Below, in pieces: positions 16,366 through 23,396 of a DNA stretch of 64,000 nucleotides; positions within the stretch are counted from its first letter, which is position 1; each line of letters opens with the position of its first letter. The notes beneath the pieces are model-generated. The model saw nothing but the letters and a program-made list of their open reading frames with translations. It did no database searches and was not told where the DNA came from. The position numbers and the translations under genes were made by a program. The DNA comes from Victivallales bacterium (GTDB taxonomy: Bacteria > Verrucomicrobiota > Lentisphaeria > Oligosphaerales > Oligosphaeraceae), in assembly GCA_017535315.1 (NCBI GenBank), contig JAFXUD010000064.1:1-64000 (forward strand), written 5' to 3'.

Positions 16366-18651
16366 ATGGAAAACATCAAGCAACTTGCAATGAGGGTCCA
16401 GGAGTTGAGGACCCAGAAAAAGCTTACCGTTCCGCAGATGGCGGAGATGCTGGGAGTCACCCCTGAGGAGTACCAGAGCTATGAGGATGGCTCCAAGCAG
16501 GCTCCCTTCTCTTTCTATTATAATTTGGCGGAGCATTTTGGCCTGGATGTATCGTCCATCATCAGCGGCGAGGCGCCCAATCTAGCGGTTTACACCGTGA
16601 CCAGGGATGGCAAGGGCTTCCCCTTTGTGCGCCGTCCTGGCTTTTCATATCTGCATCAGGCCATCCGCATGAAGGAACGCACGGGCGAGCCGTTCATCGT
16701 GACGGCGCCGTGTAGCCAGCAGGATGAGCTGGTGCACTACTCGGAGCACAATGGCCAGGAGTTCGACCTCATCCTGTCGGGCACGCTGAAGATTTTCCTG
16801 CGCGACAAGGAAGAGGTGCTGAACCAGGGGGACAGCATCTATTTCGACGGCAGGGAGCCGCACGCCATGCAGGCAATCGGCGGGCAGCCCTGCAAGTTCC
16901 TCTCCATTGTCATGCACGGGAAATACGACGATGCGCGCCCCGACCGCTTTGCATATGCCCCCAAGAAGCGTGCAGAAAAGACGCAGACGGATGCAAAAAA
17001 ACTTCTTTATCAGGAGTATATGGAAGAGGAATGGAATGAAGACGGAGTCTTGAAGAACGTCAAATTCCATATCCCTGAGAACTTCAACTTCGCCTATGAT
17101 GTCCTGAAGCGTCTGGCGGAGAAATGCCCTGACAAGGTTGCGATGCGTTGGCTTTCCAATGAGAAGCATTTGCATGACTTCACCTTCCGCGAGATATCCG
17201 ACAATGCGATGCGAACGGCTAACCTCTTCTATTCACTGGGCATCCGCAAGGGGGACCGCGTGATGCTGGTGCTGAAGCGCCACTATCAGTTCTGGTTCAT
17301 CCTGAACGCTTTGCATGCTATTGGTGCAGTGGCAATTCCTGCCTCCTGTCAGATGACGGCCCATGACTTTGAATACCGCTTCAAGAGGGCGGATGTGAAA
17401 TATGTGGTCTGCTCGGCGGATGGCAACATCACACGCGAGGTCGATGCAGCGGCGGAGAACTCCAGCATCAAACTCAAGATTTCCGTGAATGGCAAAAAGG
17501 ACGGCTGGCTTGACTACGATGCCCTCTACCCGAGTTTTGAGCCTGATTTCCCGCGTCCTGCGGATCTCAAGGTTTCGGACACGATGTTGATATTCTTCAG
17601 CTCGGGCACCACGGGCTTCGCTAAGATGGTGGAACACGACTATGCCTATCCGCTGGGCCATATCATGACGGCGCGCCATTGGCACAAGGTCAACCCCGAC
17701 GGGTTGCATTTCACCATCGCCGACACGGGCTGGGGAAAGGCTCTGTGGGGTAAAATCTACGGTCAGTGGCTCTGCGAGGCAGGTGTCTTCACATATGACT
17801 TCGATCGTTTCCACGCTGCGGAGATATTGCCGATGTTCAAGCAATACGGCATCACGACGCTTTGCGCGCCACCCACCATCTTCCGCTTCATGGTCAAGGA
17901 GGACCTCTCCAAATACGATTTCTCAACGCTGGAGCATGTGACCACTGCAGGTGAGGCAATGCCTCCCGAGGTCAGCGAGGCCTTCAGGCGCGTTTCTGGG
18001 CAGTTGCCGTTCGAGGGATTTGGACAGACGGAGACCACGCTGGTGGTCGGGACGTTCTCCTTCATGAAGCCGCGACCAGGCTCAATGGGCAAGGCGAATC
18101 CACAGTACGACGTGGCACTTCTGGATTCAGATGGACACCCCGTCGCCTCTGGCGAGACTGGCGAGATCTGCATCAGAGCGAAACGCGAAGGCAATCACCC
18201 CTGCGGGCTCTTCCGCAGTTATATGAAGTCAGAGGAGGATACAAATGCCGCCTGGCACGATGGCTTCTACCACACGGGCGACCAGGCGTGGCGGGACGAG
18301 GATGGCTATTTCTGGTACGAGGGGCGTGCGGATGACATCATCAAGACCTCGGGCTACCGCGTGGGTCCCTTCGAGGTGGAAAGCGTGCTGATGGAACTAC
18401 CCTACATCCTCGAATGCGCGGTGACGGGCGTTCCCGACCCTGTGCGCGGGAAAGTTGTCAAGGCGACTATCGTACTGGTCAAGGGAAAGGAGCCTTCAAA
18501 TGCACTGGTTGAGGAGATCAAGGAGTATGTGAAGACGCATACCGCACCATACAAATATCCGCGCGTCATTGAGTTCGTGAGCGAATTGCCCAAGACCGTG
18601 AACGGCAAAATACGCCGTGCCGCCATCCGTGCGCAGTCCGAGCAAAAATAG
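16366..18651 (+). CDS. XRE-type HTH / cupin / acyl-CoA synthetase (AMP-binding) fusion protein
   Basis: The 761-residue protein combines three units. Residues about 5-65 form an XRE-family helix-turn-helix (TVPQMAEMLGVTPEEYQSYE). Residues about 110-190 form a cupin (EFDLILSGTLKIFL, GDSIYFDGREPHAM). The rest is an adenylate-forming acyl-CoA synthetase with the AMP-binding signature FFSSGTTGFAKMVEH, the GFGQTETT motif and the catalytic lysine in PKTVNGKIRR. The family resembles acetyl- or medium-chain acyl-CoA ligases. In many anaerobes a cupin regulator and a ligase are separate adjacent genes; here they are one chain. The ATG at 16366 is preferred over a GTG 21 nt upstream. Confidence 0.9.
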   Translation: MENIKQLAMRVQELRTQKKLTVPQMAEMLGVTPEEYQSYEDGSKQAPFSFYYNLAEHFGLDVSSIISGEAPNLAVYTVTRDGKGFPFVRRPGFSYLHQAIRMKERTGEPFIVTAPCSQQDELVHYSEHNGQEFDLILSGTLKIFLRDKEEVLNQGDSIYFDGREPHAMQAIGGQPCKFLSIVMHGKYDDARPDRFAYAPKKRAEKTQTDAKKLLYQEYMEEEWNEDGVLKNVKFHIPENFNFAYDVLKRLAEKCPDKVAMRWLSNEKHLHDFTFREISDNAMRTANLFYSLGIRKGDRVMLVLKRHYQFWFILNALHAIGAVAIPASCQMTAHDFEYRFKRADVKYVVCSADGNITREVDAAAENSSIKLKISVNGKKDGWLDYDALYPSFEPDFPRPADLKVSDTMLIFFSSGTTGFAKMVEHDYAYPLGHIMTARHWHKVNPDGLHFTIADTGWGKALWGKIYGQWLCEAGVFTYDFDRFHAAEILPMFKQYGITTLCAPPTIFRFMVKEDLSKYDFSTLEHVTTAGEAMPPEVSEAFRRVSGQLPFEGFGQTETTLVVGTFSFMKPRPGSMGKANPQYDVALLDSDGHPVASGETGEICIRAKREGNHPCGLFRSYMKSEEDTNAAWHDGFYHTGDQAWRDEDGYFWYEGRADDIIKTSGYRVGPFEVESVLMELPYILECAVTGVPDPVRGKVVKATIVLVKGKEPSNALVEEIKEYVKTHTAPYKYPRVIEFVSELPKTVNGKIRRAAIRAQSEQK

Positions 18652-18658
18652 GCGTTAA

Positions 18659-18716
18659 GGCATAAAAGACTGGCGGCGACAAAAATCAAGTTTTGTCGCC
18701 GCCAGTCTTTTATGCC
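18659..18716 (+). terminator. Very long hairpin terminator after the ligase fusion gene
   Basis: Arms at 18659-18684 and 18691-18716 form a perfect 26-bp stem with a 6-nt loop (atcaag). Within it GACTGGCGGCGACAAAA pairs with its complement and is followed by TTTTATG, so a shorter hairpin gives a conventional terminator. Symmetry means it could act in both directions. Confidence 0.8.
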
Positions 18717-18894
18717 AATTGACGGGGAGGGAAAAACCAGAAGCGTTTTCGGGTGATTTAGTGGGAATGTGGAGCCGCAGAATCAATGAAAAGGATCGAC
18801 TGGTTTATCATGTTGAGGAAGAAACAGAAACAATAACTGTTTTGCAATGCAGAAGACATTATTCTGATCGATAATGCTCAAAAATGTTTTTTCA

Positions 18895-19440
18895 TTATAA
18901 CGGCTCAATATCTGAAAAGCTGGGGTGGTGTTTGTCCTTTTCCGAAAGAATCCACTCAGACGGGCTGAGATGCCAGTCGATTCCAAGTGCGGGGTCGTCA
19001 AAGCGCATTCCGCGTTCAGAGGCGGGGTTGTAGTAATTGTCGCATTTGTAGGTGAAAACGGCTTCTGGGGACAAGACCGCGAAACCGTGGGCGAAACCTT
19101 GCGGTATGAAGAGCTGGCGTTTGTTTTCACCTGAAAGTTCCAAGGCAACGTGCTTCCCAAATGTCGGGGAACCTTTTCGTATATCGACGGCAATGTCCAG
19201 CACGGTTCCTGAAATCACACGCACCAATTTTGCCTGGGTGTAGGGGGCAACCTGCCAGTGGAGCCCCCGAAGGACGCCATAGGTGGATTTAGATTCATTG
19301 TCCTGCACAAAATCACATGTGATGCCCAGTTCCTCGAAATTGGTTTTTCTCCATATTTCGAGGAAGTAGCCTCGGTTGTCAGCAAACACTTTAGGTTCCA
19401 GGATGAGCAGGCCTTTTATCGCAGTTGGGATGACTTTCAT
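18895..19440 (-). CDS. rfbC: dTDP-4-dehydrorhamnose 3,5-epimerase
   Basis: The 181-residue cupin-fold enzyme works in dTDP-L-rhamnose synthesis for cell-surface polysaccharide. DNRGYFLE near residue 21 and FVQDNESKS near residue 44 are standard, the catalytic histidine lies in GVLRGLHWQ near residue 60, and FIPQGFAHGF near residue 110 completes the signature; YKCDNYYNP contains the catalytic tyrosine region. It is isolated here, with no rfbA, rfbB or rfbD partner in the window. Confidence 0.95.
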   Translation of the reverse strand: MKVIPTAIKGLLILEPKVFADNRGYFLEIWRKTNFEELGITCDFVQDNESKSTYGVLRGLHWQVAPYTQAKLVRVISGTVLDIAVDIRKGSPTFGKHVALELSGENKRQLFIPQGFAHGFAVLSPEAVFTYKCDNYYNPASERGMRFDDPALGIDWHLSPSEWILSEKDKHHPSFSDIEPL

Positions 19441-19522
19441 TGCTATTTTCAGGGATTGTGGGACACGCTAGTTTGCTTTTCTGCTATTTGAGGGTAAAGT
19501 AACAATTTTATTATTACCTCCG

Positions 19523-19541
19523 CAGTGTATAATTTACACTG
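19523..19541. promoter_or_regulatory. Palindrome over a TATAAT box upstream of the symporter gene
   Basis: CAGTGTA at 19523-19529 and TACACTG at 19535-19541 flank taatt. The hexamer TATAAT at 19528-19533 lies inside, so a bound repressor would cover a plausible -10 box. It is 66 bp upstream of the symporter start. No clear -35 box is seen. Confidence 0.4.
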
Positions 19542-19606
19542 TAACCGTATAAAAATCAACAATCCATTAAGGAATTGTTTGGAAAAAACAGTGTGTGATA
19601 TTGGGT

Positions 19607-21025
19607 ATGAGCAAGGATTGTTTTTCAAGTCGCATTGGTTATGTTCTGGCGGCAGCAGGGTCTGCCGTGGGTTTGGGCAATATCTGGCGTTTCCCGTATT
19701 TAACGGCCAAGTACGGCGGTGGGATTTTTCTCTTAACTTATCTGGTGCTTGTCCTGACTTTCGGCTATTCCCTGTTGATTGCCGAGAACTGCATCGGGCG
19801 CATGACGGGGAAAGGCCCCATTGGAGCCTTTCGCGACCTATGCGCAGGGAAAAGCTCCTTCTTGGGAAAGGTGCGTATCGGCGGGTGGCTCAATTCGATA
19901 GCCCCTGTCATCATTGTTCCATATTACTGCGTCATTGGCGGATGGGTCACCAAATACTGTGTTGCGATGATGGTGAACCCTATTTCACGTTTCGATAAAG
20001 ATGCAATGGTGGAGGTGGGAGGCGTTATGAAGGATGCCTCTACCGTCTATTTTACCAGTTTTATTACCTCCACTTGGGAACCAATTCTCTTTTTCCTGAT
20101 TTTTACCGTCATCCTGATTGCCGTGGTTGCCATGGGGGTTGAGAAGGGTATTGAGCGTTTCAACAAAGTGTTGATGCCTCTTCTGGTGCTAATGTGCGTG
20201 GGCATCTGCATCTATTGCTGTTTCCTGCCCAATGCAGGCGATGGTTTCCGTTATTACCTTCTTCCCGACAAAAGTCAATTCAGTTATATGACTGTGGTGG
20301 CGGCGATGGGGCAGCTCTTCTTTTCGCTTTCGATCGCCATGGGCATCATGGTCACATACGGCTCCTATATGCGAAAGGAGGACAATCTTGTCGCCAATGT
20401 CAACCATGTGGAAATCTTCGATACTGGCGTCGCCTTTCTGGCGGGCATGATGATCATCCCAGCCGTGGTCTCCTTTGGTGGCAAAGAGGCGGCTGAAGCT
20501 GCTGGCCCAGGGCTGGTCTTCTGCACCATGCCGAAGGTTTTTGCCTCCTTCCCAGGCGGGCGTTTTGTCGCCATCGTCTTCTTCCTGCTGGTGTTGTTTG
20601 CGGCGGCTACCTCTGCCATCTCATTGTTGGAGACCAATGTCCAGACCATCGGGCAGGAATTGAAGATGAGTCGCAAGAAGGCGATTGTCTGCGGTTTTGC
20701 CGAAATCGTCGTTTGGGGCATTATCACGATTTTGGGGTACAGCGTCTTGTCCAGTATCCATCCGCTGGCCTTCATTGAGCGTTACAAGGGAATGGATATT
20801 TTGGATACTACGGACTTTATCGCCAACAATGTCATCATGCCTCTGGGGGCGATTTTCACCACTATCCTTGTGGTCGCAGTCATCGGGCTGGAGAGTTTTT
20901 GCAAGGAGGTGGACGGCAATGAGAAACGCTGGAAGCGCCGCGGTGTTTTCCAGTTCTGCATGTGCGTCATTGTCATTCCCTGCTTGCTAATCGTCCTGCT
21001 CAATTCCATTGGTGTCTTGAAGTGA
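19607..21025 (+). CDS. Sodium:neurotransmitter symporter (SNF) family transporter
   Basis: The 472-residue membrane protein opens with the family hallmark AAAGSAVGLGNIWRFPY at residues about 14-30, which holds the sodium and substrate contacts of transmembrane helix 1. About eleven or twelve hydrophobic segments follow in the LeuT fold. Bacterial members import amino acids with sodium. I chose the ATG at 19607; the track of hydrophobicity begins right after MSKDCFSSRIGY. The ribosome binding site is weak. A 17-bp inverted repeat follows the stop. Confidence 0.93.
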   Translation: MSKDCFSSRIGYVLAAAGSAVGLGNIWRFPYLTAKYGGGIFLLTYLVLVLTFGYSLLIAENCIGRMTGKGPIGAFRDLCAGKSSFLGKVRIGGWLNSIAPVIIVPYYCVIGGWVTKYCVAMMVNPISRFDKDAMVEVGGVMKDASTVYFTSFITSTWEPILFFLIFTVILIAVVAMGVEKGIERFNKVLMPLLVLMCVGICIYCCFLPNAGDGFRYYLLPDKSQFSYMTVVAAMGQLFFSLSIAMGIMVTYGSYMRKEDNLVANVNHVEIFDTGVAFLAGMMIIPAVVSFGGKEAAEAAGPGLVFCTMPKVFASFPGGRFVAIVFFLLVLFAAATSAISLLETNVQTIGQELKMSRKKAIVCGFAEIVVWGIITILGYSVLSSIHPLAFIERYKGMDILDTTDFIANNVIMPLGAIFTTILVVAVIGLESFCKEVDGNEKRWKRRGVFQFCMCVIVIPCLLIVLLNSIGVLK

Positions 21026-21029
21026 TTGG

Positions 21030-21087
21030 CCTTTTTTCCAGTTGTCTAATAAAAAAAGACATTTTCATTGGACAACTGGAAAAAAGG
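21030..21087. terminator. 17-bp inverted repeat after the symporter gene
   Basis: CCTTTTTTCCAGTTGTC at 21030-21046 pairs perfectly with GACAACTGGAAAAAAGG at 21071-21087 across a 24-nt loop. It begins 4 nt after the symporter stop. The T6 run is at the base of the left arm, so it is not a classical terminator; it may be a processing stem or transcript stabiliser. Its right arm lies inside the tRNA-Cys promoter. Confidence 0.5.
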
Positions 21088-21096
21088 GTATATATT
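21068..21096 (+). promoter_or_regulatory. Sigma-70-type promoter of tRNA-Cys
   Basis: TTGGAC at 21068-21073 and TATATT at 21091-21096 are spaced by 17 bp. The predicted start is about 12 nt before the tRNA 5' end. Confidence 0.65.
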
Positions 21097-21114
21097 AAGG
21101 GGTGTTTTATAGAA

Positions 21115-21188
21115 GGCGTGGTAGCCAAGCGGTTAGGCAGAGGTCTGCAAAACCTCCTACACCGGTCCAACTCCGGTCCACGCCTCCA
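21115..21188 (+). tRNA. tRNA-Cys (GCA)
   Basis: The 74-nt cloverleaf has acceptor arms GGCGTGG and CCACGCC, D stem GCC/GGC, anticodon stem GAGGT/ACCTC with loop CTGCAAA (anticodon GCA), T stem ACCGG/CCGGT, discriminator T and encoded CCA. It is followed by a terminator-like hairpin. Confidence 0.96.
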
Positions 21189-21207
21189 GTTTTGCTCATT
21201 TTCGCAT

Positions 21208-21240
21208 GGCAACTCAACAATTGGGTTGCCTTGTGTTTAT
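21208..21240 (+). terminator. Terminator after tRNA-Cys
   Basis: GGCAACTCAA at 21208-21217 pairs with TTGGGTTGCC at 21221-21230 (one wobble) around caa, followed by the T-rich ttgtgtttat. Confidence 0.75.
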
Positions 21241-21283
21241 TTATTGTATCCTAATGTTATAGACGGGTGGAGATTCTCCCCGA

Positions 21284-21679
21284 ATGGCCAAGAAGAACAG
21301 AATATACGATTTTGACGACGAAGACGATGTGGTCATAGACAAGAAGACCAAGCGTCGCATGGAACGTGCGAAAAATCGTGAGACGCAGCAGCGCAAGCAG
21401 GAAGAGGAGGTTGTCGAGGAGCCAGTCGAAGAATCTGGTCCTGACGTCATGAGCGAGATAGCTCTCCTTTGCCAGGAAAATCGCTGGCGTGAAGCCGTGT
21501 TGCTGGGGCATGGAGCCTTGGAGGAGGCGAAAGCAGAAGGTAAAGAGGATATGGCCTTCTCCCTTTCCATGGCCATGACGAAAATTGAGATGTCGTGGCG
21601 GCGTCAGATGGCAGCCGCCTTTATGAGCAAAGCGAAGGAAATGCTGAAGAAGGAGTATCTCCTGGATGTTGGAGAATAA
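21284..21679 (+). CDS. Hypothetical acidic/charged protein, 131 residues
   Basis: I do not recognise this protein. The first 55 residues are highly charged (DFDDEDD near residue 9, then KKTKRRMERAKNRE, then a glutamate-rich stretch) and probably disordered. The C-terminal half is predicted helical (SEIALLCQENRWREAVLLGHGALEEA), with a helical-repeat feel. No signal peptide or membrane segment is present. A GGTGGAG lies before the ATG. It overlaps the next gene by 14 nt, which suggests that the two products act together. Confidence 0.7.
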   Translation: MAKKNRIYDFDDEDDVVIDKKTKRRMERAKNRETQQRKQEEEVVEEPVEESGPDVMSEIALLCQENRWREAVLLGHGALEEAKAEGKEDMAFSLSMAMTKIEMSWRRQMAAAFMSKAKEMLKKEYLLDVGE

Positions 21680-23051
21680 TGAAAAGATCCAAGGCGTGGA
21701 TCTGAAGGCCGTCTTTACGAAGATGTTGTCCGAGGTTCCATGGGACAACCTGAAAGTCTATATCCTGTCCAATGCGCAGATTATGAAGTTCTGCACGCAG
21801 GGCGGATTTCGTCTGGATGTAAAATTGCGCAAGCGCTTCGAGGGCGTGATTCTGCGCGAGGTTGAGAAGAGCGACTACTCTGAAATCCAGTGCAATGGTG
21901 TTTTTGCCGCATGGTATCCTGTGCACAAAGAATTGCATGAGGCCCTGGAGACCTATTTCCATTCCGAGGAATATGAGACGTATCGCAAGGACAACGGGCT
22001 TGGCGATGACGAGTATGTGCTCAGCGATGAGAAATTCAATGCCTTCTACAGCGTCAACGACTTTGAAGTCTGGCGCATTCTGCTCTGCTTCAGTCCCTTG
22101 AAGTTCAAGAAAGAGCAGGTTGATAAGATTCTTGAGGACAAGAGCAACAACGCGGATATCATGGAGCGCCTTACGGCTGCTGAATCCGAGCGGGACGAGC
22201 TTTCAAAGAAGAACGCCTCCATGGCCGCCGATTTGGAGAAGTTGCGCCAGAAACAACAGGCAGACCAGGCAGAGCTTTTGGAATTGCGCAAGCAGTTGCG
22301 CCAGGCCAGAAGTGATGCGGATGCTGCTGAGAAGCGTGTCGCCACCGCCGTTGCGGAAATGAAGCGTTCCAACCAGCAGGTGGCCCAGTCTGGGGCTGCG
22401 GTTGAGCAGCGTGAGGCGGAGGTCCGCGAGGAGTTGGGGCGCACGATTCAGCGTCTGCAGGGCGATGTGGAGCGTGGAGCCAAAGAGGTTGCAGCCTGGC
22501 AGCAACGTTATGATGACCAGCTTTCCAAAAACCGTGATTTGCAGGACAAGGCCTTGGTTACCGACCGTCGCTGCGCTGATATGGAAGAAGAGAAAAAGGC
22601 TATGGAGCGGAGGCTTGCCGACTGCCACAAGGCGGTGGATGGCATCCTTTCCCGCATTGACTGGCCGCATGTCGGGGCCTCCATGAAGATGTCGCCGACG
22701 GTCAAGCGCAATTTCAACAGCCTGCTCAAACGGCTGGATTATGACGAAAACCGAAATTTGACCATTGAAGCTACGCTGGGCGATTTCTGGGCCGCGCTTT
22801 CTGCAAAGGAGAATGCGCTGATTGAGGCCATTGCCAAAAGCACGGAGAATGAAATCATCAATGGCAGCATCAAGGACTACTGGAAGGAATTGGCTGACCT
22901 GTTCCCCGATGTGCAGACCTCGCTGGAGGCACGCATCGCCATGCTCTCCATTCTCCAGGATATCTTCTACCAGACCTATACGGACGAGGACCTGAAGACT
23001 CCTTCTGTTGTTCCCAAAAACACGAAAAAGACAAAAAAGGCGGAGGAATAG
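21666..23051 (+). CDS. Hypothetical coiled-coil protein, 461 residues
   Basis: No family is recognised. Residues 1-150 look globular, with FKKEQVDKIL near the end of that part. About residues 155-320 are a long coiled coil rich in E, K, Q and A (ERDELSKKNASMAADLEKLRQ). The last 140 residues are again globular and end in a lysine-rich tail (KNTKKTKKAEE). It lacks signal peptide and membrane segments, so a cytoplasmic structural or scaffolding role is possible. The start overlaps the preceding gene by 14 nt with AAGGAG upstream, which suggests coupled translation. Confidence 0.7.
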   Translation: MLENNEKIQGVDLKAVFTKMLSEVPWDNLKVYILSNAQIMKFCTQGGFRLDVKLRKRFEGVILREVEKSDYSEIQCNGVFAAWYPVHKELHEALETYFHSEEYETYRKDNGLGDDEYVLSDEKFNAFYSVNDFEVWRILLCFSPLKFKKEQVDKILEDKSNNADIMERLTAAESERDELSKKNASMAADLEKLRQKQQADQAELLELRKQLRQARSDADAAEKRVATAVAEMKRSNQQVAQSGAAVEQREAEVREELGRTIQRLQGDVERGAKEVAAWQQRYDDQLSKNRDLQDKALVTDRRCADMEEEKKAMERRLADCHKAVDGILSRIDWPHVGASMKMSPTVKRNFNSLLKRLDYDENRNLTIEATLGDFWAALSAKENALIEAIAKSTENEIINGSIKDYWKELADLFPDVQTSLEARIAMLSILQDIFYQTYTDEDLKTPSVVPKNTKKTKKAEE

Positions 23052-23129
23052 CCTTTTTCAAGCAAGCTGGCTTGAAATTGCCAAATTGCTATGTAAATTA
23101 ATTAAGGTCAATATTATTTGACCTATCAT

Positions 23130-23206
23130 GTGCGACTAGCTCAGTTGGTTAGAGCGCTACCTTGACACGGTAGAGGTCACAGATTCGAGTTCTGTGTCGC
23201 ACACCA
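23130..23206 (+). tRNA. tRNA-Val (GAC), copy 1
   Basis: The 77-nt cloverleaf has acceptor arms GTGCGAC/GTCGCAC, anticodon stem CTACC/GGTAG with loop TTGACAC (anticodon GAC), T loop TTCGAGT, discriminator A and encoded CCA. Upstream, GGTCAA-TATTAT-TTGACC at 23106-23123 is a palindrome around a possible -10 box. Confidence 0.97.
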
Positions 23207-23219
23207 TCTTGTCATTCAT

Positions 23220-23296
23220 GTGCGACTAGCTCAGTTGGTTAGAGCGCTACCTTGACACGGTAGAGGTCACAGATTCGAGTTCTGTGTCGCACACCA
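23220..23296 (+). tRNA. tRNA-Val (GAC), copy 2
   Basis: This copy is identical in sequence to the tRNA at 23130-23206, with a 13-nt spacer between. The flanks catg before and tcttgtc after are also shared, so the pair arose by a recent 90-bp tandem duplication. Confidence 0.97.
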
Positions 23297-23302
23297 TCTT
23301 GT

Positions 23303-23336
23303 CCCTCTGGTCCACCAGAGGGGCTTTTTTCTTTTT
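23303..23336 (+). terminator. Rho-independent terminator of the tRNA-Val pair
   Basis: CCCTCTGG at 23303-23310 pairs with CCAGAGGG at 23315-23322 around tcca, followed by gcTTTTTTcTTTTT. Confidence 0.92.
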
Positions 23337-23396
23337 AGGCGCACGGCGGCTTTCCACAACGCAATGTGCCGAGGCTTGGTGTGCGCGAGGCACGCA

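Noticed and set aside
18659-18716. 26-bp hairpin considered as a riboswitch or small RNA
   Set aside because: It lies right after a stop codon and contains a normal terminator core; no conserved aptamer-like sequence is visible.
23127-23307. tRNA-Val pair considered as an integration (att) site
   Set aside because: No integrase gene or phage-like cargo flanks it, and the duplication covers the whole tRNA plus leader, unlike an att remnant.
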